Source of the DNA: Mycobacterium sp.
Lineage (GTDB): Bacteria > Actinomycetota > Actinomycetes > Mycobacteriales > Mycobacteriaceae
DNA: 64,000 bases
Direction of reading: 5' to 3'
Assembly (NCBI RefSeq): GCF_025933915.1
Contig: NZ_JAICZA010000006.1
Coordinates: 1 to 64,000, forward strand
The notes below the pieces were generated by a model. That model searched no databases and was not told the DNA's origin. It worked only from the letters and a program-made list of their open reading frames with translations. The position numbers and the translations under genes are program-made. How positions within the stretch are numbered: the first letter of the stretch is position 1; each line of letters opens with the position of its first letter. Shown one piece after another: positions 17,360 to 27,050 of this stretch.

Positions 17360-19023
17360 CGCAAATCGTCCTCGTCCGCCCTCATGGCCCACTGTGCGAA
17401 ACGTTCACCCTCGCCGCGATATTTCAGGAAGTTGCGGGCGAGCCGCTCGATGTAGTCGGTGAGTTCGTCGCTGGTGACCTTGTGCTGACGCAGTTTCCGG
17501 CCGAAGCCGCTGTCTTGGCCCAAGCTGCCGCCCAGGTGTACCTGGAAACCCTCGACCGAGCCGCCTGCTCCGTCGTCGACCATCTGGCCTTTCAAGCCGA
17601 TATCGGCGACCTGGATACGTGCACACGAATTGGGGCAACCGTTGATGTTGACGGTGATCGGAACATCGAGCTGCAGGTTGATATCCGCGAGCCGACTTTC
17701 CAGCTCGGGCACCAAACTCTGCGCCTTGACCCGTGTTTCGGCGAATGACAACTTGCAGAACTCGATCCCCGTGCACGCCATCACATTCCGGCGCCAGTGC
17801 GACGGCTTTGACTGCAGGCCGAGCGCCTCCAGACCGGCGATCAGCTCGTCGAGCTTGTCGTCGGGTACGTCGAGAATCACCAGCTTCTGGTAGGGGGTCA
17901 ACCGGATCCGGTCCGAGCCGACTCGCTCGGCGAGGTCGGCCACCGCGGTGAGGATGGTGCCCGACACCCGACCCGCGATCGAGGCGACGCCCACCGCGTT
18001 GAGCCCGTTCTTGAGCCGCTGCACACCGACGTGGTCGATCGGATGCGTGGCCGGCTCGGGCGCCGGGCCGTCGATCAGCGGCCGCTTGAGGTACTCGGTT
18101 TCGAGAACTTCGCGGAACTTGGCTACGCCCCAGTCCTTGATCAGGAACTTCAGCCGCGCCTTGGAGCGCAGCCGTCGGTAACCGTAGTCGCGGAAGATCG
18201 AGGTCGCCGCGTGCCACACCTCGGGCACCTCCTCGAGCGGCACCCAGGCGCCGAGCCGTTGGGCCAGCATCGGGTTGGTCGAAAGTCCGCCACCCACCCA
18301 CAGGTCCAGCCCGGGACCATGCTCGGGGTGGTTGACGCCGATGAACGCGATGTCGTTGACCTCGTGCACCACATCTTGCAGACCCGAGATGGCCGTCTTG
18401 TACTTACGCGGCAGGTCGGCGAAGTCGGGCTGGCCGATGTAGCGGCGGGCGATCTCGTCGATCGCCCAGCTCGGGTCGAGCACCTCGTCGAGCGACTCAC
18501 CGGCCAGCGGTGAGCCCAGGATCACGCGGGGGCAGTCGCCGCACGCCTCGGCTGTCTGCAGTCCGACCTCGGCCAGCCGCCGCCAGATTTCGGGGACGTT
18601 CTCCACCTCGACCCAGTGGTACTGCACGTTTTCTCGGTCGGTGATGTCGGCCGTGTCGCGGGCGAATTCGGTGGAAATCTGGCCTACGGTGCGCAGCGCG
18701 GCCGCCGAGAGCGCACCGCCGTCGCAACGCACCCGCATCATGAAATATCTGGCTTCGAGCAACTCGGCATTGTCGTCGCCGGTGAAGCTGCCGTCGTAGC
18801 CCTGCTCACGTTGGGTGTACAGGCCCCACCAGCGGAAGCGGCCGCGCAGATCACTCTTGTCGATGCTGTCGAAGCCGTTCTTGGCGTAGACGGTCTCGAT
18901 GCGCTCGCGTACGTCCAGGGGGGCGCCGGCCTGCTTCATCTCTTCGTTCGGGTTCAGCGGCTCACGATTCCCCAGTGCCCATTGGCCCTCATTACGGGCC
19001 TTCGCGGGTCGGGCGGTGGTCAT
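17356..19023 (-). CDS. sirA: ferredoxin-dependent sulfite reductase
   Basis: A 555-residue siroheme [4Fe-4S] reductase that takes sulfite to sulfide with six electrons from ferredoxin. The iron-sulfur/siroheme ligands are CTGIEFC (about residue 417-423) and NGCPNSC (about 461-465). Early segments GLYTQREQGYDG and DITDRENVQYHW are typical of the siroheme half-domains. An AAGGAG lies eight bases before the ATG. It is followed by cysH with a four-base overlap, and preceded by a cysteine-rich leader peptide. The known mycobacterial enzyme of this type is annotated both SirA and NirA; sulfite fits the context. Confidence 0.93.
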   Translation of the reverse strand: MTTARPAKARNEGQWALGNREPLNPNEEMKQAGAPLDVRERIETVYAKNGFDSIDKSDLRGRFRWWGLYTQREQGYDGSFTGDDNAELLEARYFMMRVRCDGGALSAAALRTVGQISTEFARDTADITDRENVQYHWVEVENVPEIWRRLAEVGLQTAEACGDCPRVILGSPLAGESLDEVLDPSWAIDEIARRYIGQPDFADLPRKYKTAISGLQDVVHEVNDIAFIGVNHPEHGPGLDLWVGGGLSTNPMLAQRLGAWVPLEEVPEVWHAATSIFRDYGYRRLRSKARLKFLIKDWGVAKFREVLETEYLKRPLIDGPAPEPATHPIDHVGVQRLKNGLNAVGVASIAGRVSGTILTAVADLAERVGSDRIRLTPYQKLVILDVPDDKLDELIAGLEALGLQSKPSHWRRNVMACTGIEFCKLSFAETRVKAQSLVPELESRLADINLQLDVPITVNINGCPNSCARIQVADIGLKGQMVDDGAGGSVEGFQVHLGGSLGQDSGFGRKLRQHKVTSDELTDYIERLARNFLKYRGEGERFAQWAMRADEDDLR

Positions 19024-19031
19024 CGGAAGTT

Positions 19032-19037
19032 CTCCTT
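19032..19037 (-). promoter_or_regulatory. sirA ribosome-binding site
   Basis: AAGGAG on the minus strand, eight bases before the ATG. The following bases can pair back weakly (GGAG-AAC-TTCC), and TCTCC at 19107-19111 in the leader is complementary to GGAGA, so occlusion of this site is possible as part of the attenuator. Confidence 0.4.
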
Positions 19038-19135
19038 AAAAAGATCGCCAGCGCGGCCAGCACAGTTCACCGGTACTTTTGGGCGGCACGGAACCGTCAG
19101 CCAGCTGGAGACACAGTGGGGCTGGGTCTACCAAG

Positions 19136-19228
19136 TCAAGGCAGACAGATACAGCTGCAAACGCGCTTGAGATCGATGTGCCGTCGCGCCACGAGCACAA
19201 CGTGCGGGCCGGGCCGGTCGACAGTCAC
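19136..19228 (-). CDS. leaderless cysteine-rich leader peptide of sirA-cysH
   Basis: A 30-codon ORF, MTVDRPGPHVVLVARRHI continuing DLKRVCSCICLP, with three Cys codons in a five-codon stretch (C-S-C-I-C) next to the stop. CACAAT (19235-19240, minus strand) lies six bases before the GTG, so the transcript should begin on the start codon. It has the features of the mycobacterial polycysteine attenuator class: leaderless, Cys codons clustered at the end, directly ahead of a cysteine-biosynthesis operon (sirA starts 112 bases downstream). Confidence 0.75.
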   Translation of the reverse strand: MTVDRPGPHVVLVARRHIDLKRVCSCICLP

Positions 19229-19234
19229 GTCACC

Positions 19235-19240
19235 ATTGTG
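19235..19240 (-). promoter_or_regulatory. -10 element for sirA leader transcript
   Basis: CACAAT read on the minus strand, six bases before the GTG of the leader peptide; spacing fits a leaderless transcript. No clear -35 is seen, as is common in mycobacteria. Confidence 0.5.
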
Positions 19241-19535
19241 CCACGGATGCTGACCGGCCACGCGAGCAGGTCAAATCTGGGCTCACGATGATTAAAAGTC
19301 CCGGACAAACGGGGGTGGGCGGCTCCTGCACATGCGGGTGGGACCATTCCCGGACACCGACCGCGTGGCAACGACGAGCCGCATGGCAACGACGAGCGTG
19401 TACTCAGCGCGAAAAAATGGCCCCGGAATTTCGCAGCGAATGCACGCTCGGCGCACAGGTACCTGGCGCCAGGGCTCGTCGGCGCGGGCCGGATCGGCGG
19501 CCTCGGGGCCCCTGTCGGCCGTGGGATCATTTGGC
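19241..19535. other. intergenic region between the sirA leader promoter and hemW
   Basis: About 295 bases with no supported gene. It must hold the hemW promoter. Visible structure: a 14-base repeat, TGGCAACGACGAGC, at 19366 and 19384 (18-base period) and a GC-rich palindrome centred on GGGGCCCC near 19507-19514. M. tuberculosis carries rpfD and a neighbour in this place; neither is here. Confidence 0.5.
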
Positions 19536-20708
19536 ATGGCCATTCGCGAGGAGACGGTCGATCTGCCCGACATGCGGGTGATCGCCGGGCAGCCGTTTGG
19601 CATCTATGTGCACGTGCCGTTTTGCGTAACACGTTGCGGGTATTGCGATTTCAACACCTACACCCCGGCTGAGCTGGGGGGCGTCAATCCCGACGCCTGG
19701 CTGAGCGCGCTGGGGACGGAGCTGAAACTCGCGTCCACGCGGCTGCAAGCGCCGCCGGTGAACACCATGTTCGTCGGCGGTGGGACGCCCTCGCTGCTCG
19801 GCGGCGCCCGCCTGGTGAGGCTGCTGGACATGGTGCGCGAGCACTTTCCGCTGGCAGCAGATGCCGAGATCACCACCGAGGCCAACCCCGAGTCGGCCTG
19901 GCCCGACCTCTTCGACGCCATCCGAGCGGCCGGCTACACCCGGGTGTCACTGGGGATGCAATCGGTGGCACCACGGGTGTTGGGTGTCCTCGACCGCATT
20001 CACACACCGAACCGATCGGCTGCCGCCGCCCGCGAGGCGCTGGCCGCGGGATTCGAGCACGTCAGCCTGGATCTGATCTATGGAACGCCAGGGGAGTCCG
20101 ACGACGATCTGCTGCGGTCGGTCGACACGGCCATCGCCACCGGCGTCGATCACGTCTCCGCCTATGCGCTGGTGGTCGAGGAAGGCACCGCCCTGGCGCG
20201 GCGAGTGCGGCGCGGTGAACTGGCCGCTCCCGACGACGACGTGCTGGCGCACCGCTATGAATTGGTCGACGCGCGACTCTCCGAGGCCGGCATGTCCTGG
20301 TACGAGGTTTCCAACTGGTCGCGCCCGGGTGGTGAATGCCGGCACAACCTCGGCTATTGGGACGGCGGACAGTGGTGGGGCGCGGGACCGGGTGCGCACG
20401 GGTACGTCGGCACCACCCGTTGGTGGAATGTCAAGCACCCCAACGCATATGCCGAGCGGCTGTCCGCGGCCGCGCTGCCGGTGGCGGGATTCGAGCGGCT
20501 CGGCGCCGAGACGTCACACACCGAAGACGTGCTGTTGAAAGTCCGTCTGCGCCAAGGGCTTCCGGTTGCCCTGTTGAGTTCCGAAGAGCGTGACCGCGCC
20601 GAGGGCGTCGTCGCCGACGGGTTGTTGGTAGCGGCCGGTGACAGGCTCGTCCTCACCCCGCGCGGACGGCTGCTGGCCGATGCCGTCGTGCGGACGCTCT
20701 TGGGGTAG
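19536..20708 (+). CDS. hemW: radical SAM protein HemW (HemN-like)
   Basis: A 390-residue radical SAM protein. The cluster motif CVTRCGYCDFNTY (CxxxCxxC) is intact, with GGGTPS following. The shorter length and C-x3-C-x2-C-D-F pattern place it with HemW, a heme chaperone, rather than the true coproporphyrinogen oxidase HemN (about 450 residues); older annotations call it HemN. I choose ATG 19536 (MAIREETVDLPDMRVIAGQ); an upstream in-frame extension is Arg/Ser-rich and unlike the family. Confidence 0.88.
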   Translation: MAIREETVDLPDMRVIAGQPFGIYVHVPFCVTRCGYCDFNTYTPAELGGVNPDAWLSALGTELKLASTRLQAPPVNTMFVGGGTPSLLGGARLVRLLDMVREHFPLAADAEITTEANPESAWPDLFDAIRAAGYTRVSLGMQSVAPRVLGVLDRIHTPNRSAAAAREALAAGFEHVSLDLIYGTPGESDDDLLRSVDTAIATGVDHVSAYALVVEEGTALARRVRRGELAAPDDDVLAHRYELVDARLSEAGMSWYEVSNWSRPGGECRHNLGYWDGGQWWGAGPGAHGYVGTTRWWNVKHPNAYAERLSAAALPVAGFERLGAETSHTEDVLLKVRLRQGLPVALLSSEERDRAEGVVADGLLVAAGDRLVLTPRGRLLADAVVRTLLG

Positions 20709-20725
20709 CGGCCCGGTCCGCGCGA

Positions 20726-21961
20726 TCAGAGCCCGAACAGATGCCGGACGATACGGGCGATCTCGATATAGAGCGGGATTCCGACGGTGACGTTGTAGGA
20801 GAACGTCAGACCCAGTGAGGCGGCCAGCGGCAACGTCGGGCTCGCCTCGGGAATCGCCAGGCGTTGGACCGCTGGGACGGCGATGTAGGACGCCGCGCCG
20901 CACAGGACCGCGAAGAGAACGTAGGTCCCCGGCTTGAAGTCGGCGTGGGTCAAGGCGGCGTAGCAGCAGGCGACGAAAATACCTAGTGTCGCAAAGACAT
21001 TCGGCGCCACCAGGCCGAAGACGATGAATCCGGGGCCCGCCGAGCGGAGATCCTTCAACTTGCGTGACGCCGTCATCCCCATTTCGAGCAGGAACAAACA
21101 CAGCACACCCTGGAACGCCATCACGAAGAACTTGTCGTCGTCCGCGACGACCTTCTGACCCTGCAGCCCACTGACGAGTCCGATGATGATCCCGCCCATC
21201 AGCAAGACAAGCCCGGGGTTGAGGAAGACTTCCTGCAACAGCTCGCGGGAGAAAATCGGCATCCGCTTGGCCTTCGGACCAGGCGGGCTCTCGTCGGGCT
21301 GCCAATGTTGCAGCTTTTCCATCGACAATTCGAGCTCTTGCTCGATGGCCCGCTCTTCTTGGCTCTCGAGGCTCTGGCCGCGCGGGGGGCGTGCGGCGGT
21401 GCCGGGACCGACACCGACCCTGACCGGTGGGGTGTAGCCGGACTCGTCGGGCATGTAGCCCGCGGAGTCCAGCCCTCGATGGCGCAGTCGGGCAACGAAA
21501 TACAGCGCCACCAAGCAGCCCGGAATCTCCATCACCGCCAGCATCACCGGCATATACGCGTCGAACGCGATATTCACAGCGGCCAGAACGGCAACGCAGG
21601 TGGCGAAAGTCCCCGCCGAGTCCGACCCGTAGTAGCCGGCGACGGTCGCCATGTCGACCTTGCGCAGCGATTTCAGCCGGCTGAGCCCCAGGTAGGCCAG
21701 GCTTCCGATGAAGAAGTTCAGCACGAAGCCCAGCACCATGAATCCGACGATCGTCCCGACGCTGTTGGCGCTGACCTGGGCGAGCTCTTCTCCGCCGTGC
21801 CAGCCGATGGCCAGCAGCAGGTACATGGTCAACCCCTGATAGATCACGTAGGGGAATTCGAACCTCACCTTCAGGATGGGGATCAGAAACCCGAAGTAGA
21901 AGAACAGCAGAAGCGGCTTGAAGAGGTTGTGGGTGAAGTTGTGCCAGAACTCTTGCAGCAT
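20726..21961 (-). CDS. SbtA-like sodium-dependent bicarbonate transporter family permease
   Basis: A 411-residue inner-membrane protein with about ten spans in two halves, separated by a charged cytoplasmic loop (about 195-260, rich in Glu/Gln/Pro). Segments such as GYYGSDSAGTFATC and GAASYIAVPAVQRLAIPEAS are typical of the SbtA/DUF897 family, whose known members take up bicarbonate with sodium. In mycobacteria the substrate is unproved. GGAGG five bases before ATG 21961 decides the start over an upstream in-frame ATG. Confidence 0.8.
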   Translation of the reverse strand: MLQEFWHNFTHNLFKPLLLFFYFGFLIPILKVRFEFPYVIYQGLTMYLLLAIGWHGGEELAQVSANSVGTIVGFMVLGFVLNFFIGSLAYLGLSRLKSLRKVDMATVAGYYGSDSAGTFATCVAVLAAVNIAFDAYMPVMLAVMEIPGCLVALYFVARLRHRGLDSAGYMPDESGYTPPVRVGVGPGTAARPPRGQSLESQEERAIEQELELSMEKLQHWQPDESPPGPKAKRMPIFSRELLQEVFLNPGLVLLMGGIIIGLVSGLQGQKVVADDDKFFVMAFQGVLCLFLLEMGMTASRKLKDLRSAGPGFIVFGLVAPNVFATLGIFVACCYAALTHADFKPGTYVLFAVLCGAASYIAVPAVQRLAIPEASPTLPLAASLGLTFSYNVTVGIPLYIEIARIVRHLFGL

Positions 21962-22619
21962 CGATGCCTCCGTTGTTTGGGCCCGTGATCTACGGGGAGC
22001 ACCGTCCGCAAAGCGGAGCAACCACGAAACATCCCGACGATCGTCAAGAACGTAACGCCGCGCCTGTCGCCCTGCCACTCGGAAGCCAAGTCGCAACACC
22101 CGGCGTACCGGACTGTCCCACGGCGGGGAAAGGGCAGGTCAAAGCGATTTCGGTGGAACGGAATCCGTCCTTTGAAGGCCACGCGGATGGGGTGGGTTCG
22201 ATGTGAATGTGCTGTACGTTTACTGTGCAGTCAATAGCGGATCGACGCGTACCAGCTAAGCGGGCCCGACCCCGGCTCCCTTTTTCCGGTGGGTCACCGA
22301 CCCGCCAGGTAATCCAGCGGCTCCAGGGGCGGGCGGCGGTGCTAGGACGAAGTGTCGCGGCAAGAGGCCGTTTGTTGTGCAACCACGACGTAAACGGTTG
22401 GGAAACGTTTCGAGTGGCGAGCCTCACAGACGCCGGGGTGCCGCTCGCCCGCGGAAGCCGGCGGCGCACGGCCTAGCTGCGCGAACGGGACGGCCGGGCC
22501 GATGGTGTCGATGTGTTCCGACGAGTGGCCCCAGATCGGATCGGGCATTAACTCCGAGGGAGTTTTGGCTGAATGCACGAATCGGGGACAACTCGATGGG
22601 ATCGGTTGCGCACAGCTAC
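21962..22619. other. 658-base intergenic region between the SbtA-like gene and mbtI
   Basis: I see no supported gene here. Short open frames exist on both strands but have no ribosome sites or recognisable sequence. It must hold the promoter for the SbtA-like gene. I looked for riboswitch consensus segments and found none. A structured RNA cannot be excluded. Confidence 0.5.
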
Positions 22620-23997
<1,378 letters not shown>

Positions 23998-24063
23998 CCG
24001 CCTGATCGCTTGCCGGCGCTTTGTCCGGCCGGCCCTCTATTCGCCTGGTCACAATTCGGCCGT

Positions 24064-24079
24064 AGGGACCTTCGGCCCT
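24064..24079 (+). promoter_or_regulatory. DosR-box-like palindrome upstream of the desaturase
   Basis: AGGGACCTTCGGCCCT with flanking GT and GT fits the DosR motif core GGGAC-N4-GNCCC. It lies 86 bases before the desaturase GTG, a usual distance. It could instead act as a weak terminator hairpin for mbtI because four T follow (24081-24084). Confidence 0.45.
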
Positions 24080-24164
24080 GTTTTGCGACGCCTGTGGCGT
24101 GGCATCTTTATGTAACCGCGTGACACAGACACATTGCGCGTTGCTGGCCGCCAGGGAGGGTTTC

Positions 24165-25181
24165 GTGTCCAAGGATCTGACTAATCTGCAGCTACTGCAG
24201 GAACTCGAGCCGGTGGTCGAGCGCCTGCTCAACCGCCACCTCTCGATGTTCAAGGAATGGAATCCGCACGATTACGTGCCCTGGTCGGACGGCAAAAACT
24301 TCTACGCACTGGACGGCCAGGATTGGGAGCCCGGGCAGACCCAGTTGCCCGACGTCGCGCAGGTGGCGATGGTCCAGAACCTGCTGACGGAGGACAATTT
24401 GCCGTCCTATCATCGCGAGATCGCGATGAACTTCAGCATGGACGGTCCGTGGGGGCAGTGGGTGAATCGGTGGACCTCGGAGGAGGCCCGACACAGCACC
24501 GCGTTGCGCGATTACCTCGTCGTCACCCGCACCGTCGATCCGGTGGAGTTGGAAAAGCTACGGCTCGAGCAAATGACCAGGGGCTTTAGCCCCGGCCAGA
24601 ATCAGCAGGGCGAGATGTTTGCTGAGGGTCTGTTCGACTCGGTCATGTACGTCTCGTTCCAGGAATTGGCGACCCGTGTCTCGCACCGCAACACCGGCAA
24701 AGTCAGTAACGACTCCATCGCCGAGCAGTTGATGGCCAGGGTGTCGCACGACGAGAACCTGCACATGATCTTTTATCGGGATGTCAGCGCCGCGGGTCTG
24801 GACATTGCACCCAATCAAGCGATGAAGTCGGTGCATCGCATTCTGCGCAATTTCAAGATGCCGGGATTCACGGTGCCCGAGTTTCGGCGTAAGGCGGTCA
24901 TCATTGCCGTCGGCGGTGTCTATGACCCGCGCATTCATCTCGACGAAGTGGTCATGCCGGTATTGAAGAAGTGGCGCATCTTTGAACGCGAAGACATTAC
25001 CGGCGAGGCCGCCCGGATGCGCGACGACCTCGCGCTACTGGTCAAGGAACTCCAGGACGCCTCCGAAAAATTCGACGAATCCAAGCAGCGCTACCTCGAA
25101 CGCGAGGCGCGTAGGACCGAGAAGATCACCGCCAGCAAAGTGCTTCAAACGAAGGGGACGCTGACCTTGAGCGGGCACTGA
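24165..25181 (+). CDS. acyl-[acyl-carrier-protein] desaturase (DesA1-like)
   Basis: A 338-residue ferritin-like di-iron enzyme of the plant-type acyl-ACP desaturase family. Iron-ligand motifs are visible as EEARHSTALRDYL (E-E-x-x-H) and DENLHMIFYRD (E-x-x-H). It inserts a cis double bond in ACP-bound fatty acids using oxygen and ferredoxin, feeding unsaturated or mycolic acid synthesis. GTG 24165 is preceded by GGGAGGG and gives MSKDLTNLQLLQELEPVVE, which matches DesA1 in length and start. Because desA1 normally lies elsewhere, this is probably an extra paralogue. The IS target site is five bases after its stop. Confidence 0.88.
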   Translation: MSKDLTNLQLLQELEPVVERLLNRHLSMFKEWNPHDYVPWSDGKNFYALDGQDWEPGQTQLPDVAQVAMVQNLLTEDNLPSYHREIAMNFSMDGPWGQWVNRWTSEEARHSTALRDYLVVTRTVDPVELEKLRLEQMTRGFSPGQNQQGEMFAEGLFDSVMYVSFQELATRVSHRNTGKVSNDSIAEQLMARVSHDENLHMIFYRDVSAAGLDIAPNQAMKSVHRILRNFKMPGFTVPEFRRKAVIIAVGGVYDPRIHLDEVVMPVLKKWRIFEREDITGEAARMRDDLALLVKELQDASEKFDESKQRYLEREARRTEKITASKVLQTKGTLTLSGH

Positions 25182-25185
25182 GTAT

Positions 25186-25193
25186 GGTTATGC
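25186..25193. repeat. left 8-bp target-site duplication of the transposon
   Basis: GGTTATGC, identical to 31820-31827. It directly abuts the left inverted repeat. ISL3-family elements typically make 8-bp duplications. Confidence 0.88.
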
Positions 25194-25218
25194 GGCTCTT
25201 CGCAAATGAGAGTGCACT
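25194..25218 (+). repeat. left terminal inverted repeat (ISL3)
   Basis: Starts GGCTCTTCG and continues with AGAGTGCA at positions 16-23 of the end. It matches the right end at 21 of 25 positions. Confidence 0.88.
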
Positions 25219-25448
25219 GGTAGTCGGCGTAGGTCCGCGGTCGGGGGTCGTGTCGTTTCGATGAGGCGGCTTGGTGGGTTGAGCATTCGGGTTCCTACAC
25301 TCGCCCACCAACGCGTCGGGTGACCCGTATCTGGGCGTCCGCCGTGTGGTGCAGTTGACACGTCGTGCGCCCGATGGAATTGGGGGTAACTCTGATTGAT
25401 GGCAGCGGGAGGAGAGCAAACAGTCGGCAGCCGTCGACGTTGACATGA
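25219..25448 (+). pseudogene. decayed ISL3 left copy: transposase leader and first codons
   Basis: The sequence aligns with the segment upstream of the intact transposase: GTGTCGT, GAGGCGG, GGTGGGT, CCTAC and GGTGACCC recur in order at 25249-25326 and 30400-30483. From GTG 25365 it encodes MRPMELGVTLIDGS, matching MRTIELGVTITDAA of the intact transposase at 30532, then degenerates and stops at 25448. Distances from the IS end to these codons are 171 and 183 bases, so the two are collinear. It is the stump of a second ISL3 copy. Confidence 0.75.
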
Positions 25449-25561
25449 TCCGAAGTGAAGTGGGGCAAACCGCTGCGGGCGCTAGTTGCATCCATTAGGT
25501 GCTGTCGGTGGACGCAGGTGTGCCGCGCCACAACGACTTCAGCTGTTGGGTCAGCGTTGGC

Positions 25562-26800
25562 TTAGCAGGTGGAGTTGAATGCGATCGGCAGGGTGGTGGG
25601 TCCTCCCAGCGCTGAGACTGGTTTCCATGGGGCTGGACCGGTGCGCCGGGCGTTGGGCATGCGCTGTGTCATGACCGCTAGGGCTTGGGTCAATTCGAGG
25701 CGCGCGAGATTGGCTCCGAGGCAGTAGTGCACGCCGCTGCCGAATGTCTGGATCGGTGGGGCGCCCCGGCGCCTGAGGTCGAGGCGGTCGGGGTCGGCGC
25801 AGACGGCGGGATCCCGGTTGGCTGCACCGGTATTGACGACAACGATCGTGCCGGCGGCGATTTTCACGCCCGCGAGTTCGACATCCTCAACGGCCGTGCG
25901 CAACGTGACGAACGTCATCGGCGAATGGCGGATGAGCTCCTCAACGGCATCGGTCGCCAGCTCTGGATGCCGGCCCAGCAGCGCCCACTGGTCGGGGTGA
26001 TCGCACAGGACGTGTACGGCCGCACTCAATTGGAGGCGGGTGGTGTCGGTGCCCGCTAACAACAGGCCAGCGACAAGCATGCGCAGTTCGTCGCCGCTAA
26101 GGCGGTCGCCGTCGTCTTCGGCGCGGATCAACTCGGAGATCAGGTCGTCGGTCAAGCCACGGCGACGATGCGCAACCATGTCGTCGATGTAGGCGTCCAG
26201 GGCGTCCCAAGCGGTCAGGATGTCCGGCGTGGCCTTGGCCGCATCCCAGCTGAAGGCCTTCAAGATGTCATCGGTCCAGTCGGAGAACAGTTCCCAGTCT
26301 TCCGGTGGCGCGCCGAGTAGCGAGCAGATCACCGGAATCGGGTATTGGCGGGCGATGTCGGTGACCACGTCGCAATGCCCGCGGGCGCTGACGCTGTCCA
26401 CCAGGCCGGTGATGACGTCGACGATCGTCGTACGTAGCCGGGCCGTCGCCTTGGGTGTGAAGGCCCTACTTACCAGCCGGCGCAGCCGGTGGTGGTCGTC
26501 GCCGTCGAGGCTGATGATGTTGGCGGCGACGCGGTCCCATAACGGGCCCGAGGTGATGCCTTGGGCGGCAAGGAACATCCCTTGCGGTACCCGGAAGCGG
26601 GAGTCGCGCAGCACCGTGTGCACGAGCTCGTAGGTCAGCAGCTCAGGGCCGTATGGGCCGATTGCAATCGGCGCCTTCGTGCGGGCGGCGCTGATGATGG
26701 CGTGCGCGTCGTCGGGGTGCTGAGCATGTTGGTAATCGATCGTGGGCAGCCCGGCATCGAAGACACTCGGGCAGCTCGATCCATCAACGGTCACGGTCAT
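25562..26800 (-). CDS. cytochrome P450 (transposon cargo)
   Basis: A 412-residue bacterial class I P450. I-helix oxygen motif AGTDTTR, K-helix ExxR in EELIRHSP, and heme loop FGSGVHYCLGANLAR with the axial Cys are all present, so it should be active with ferredoxin and ferredoxin reductase supplied by the host. Substrate unknown. ATG 26800 (MTVTVDGSSCPSVFDAG) has a GAGGAGG site; a longer start 36 bases upstream overlaps that site. It is divergent from the regulator at 27051, the usual arrangement for a regulator and its target. Confidence 0.92.
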   Translation of the reverse strand: MTVTVDGSSCPSVFDAGLPTIDYQHAQHPDDAHAIISAARTKAPIAIGPYGPELLTYELVHTVLRDSRFRVPQGMFLAAQGITSGPLWDRVAANIISLDGDDHHRLRRLVSRAFTPKATARLRTTIVDVITGLVDSVSARGHCDVVTDIARQYPIPVICSLLGAPPEDWELFSDWTDDILKAFSWDAAKATPDILTAWDALDAYIDDMVAHRRRGLTDDLISELIRAEDDGDRLSGDELRMLVAGLLLAGTDTTRLQLSAAVHVLCDHPDQWALLGRHPELATDAVEELIRHSPMTFVTLRTAVEDVELAGVKIAAGTIVVVNTGAANRDPAVCADPDRLDLRRRGAPPIQTFGSGVHYCLGANLARLELTQALAVMTQRMPNARRTGPAPWKPVSALGGPTTLPIAFNSTC

Positions 26801-27050
26801 GGGTGGTCCTCCTCGGTCGGGTGGCCTGAATTTCACTGACTCGACCGTGGCGTTTTTGCAGCGTCAGATCATCGGGGAGAACTCGTAACTGAACGGGGCG
26901 GGCGGGGTCGGCACGCGTCGCCTGGTGTTTTTGCCCAGCATTGCCGCGCTGGCGGCGGCACGCTGTGTTCACCGAATCGACTGCTCAGTGCCGTTGGGAT
27001 ACGGGATTTCCCTGATGTTTGCGGCTCGTTGCCCCGAGATGCTGGCTAGC
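26801..27050. promoter_or_regulatory. divergent promoter region between cargo P450 and regulator
   Basis: 250 bases separate the two start codons. GATGCT (27038-27043) lies seven bases before the regulator ATG and could serve as a -10 for leaderless transcription. No perfect operator palindrome was found. Confidence 0.35.

Noticed and set aside
19366-19397. Repeat TGGCAACGACGAGC with 18-base period as a regulatory array
   Set aside because: Only two copies and no relation to a promoter element; noted in the intergenic entry only.
22207-22476. 89-residue ORF in the gap before mbtI
   Set aside because: No ribosome site, low-complexity Arg-rich sequence and no recognisable family.
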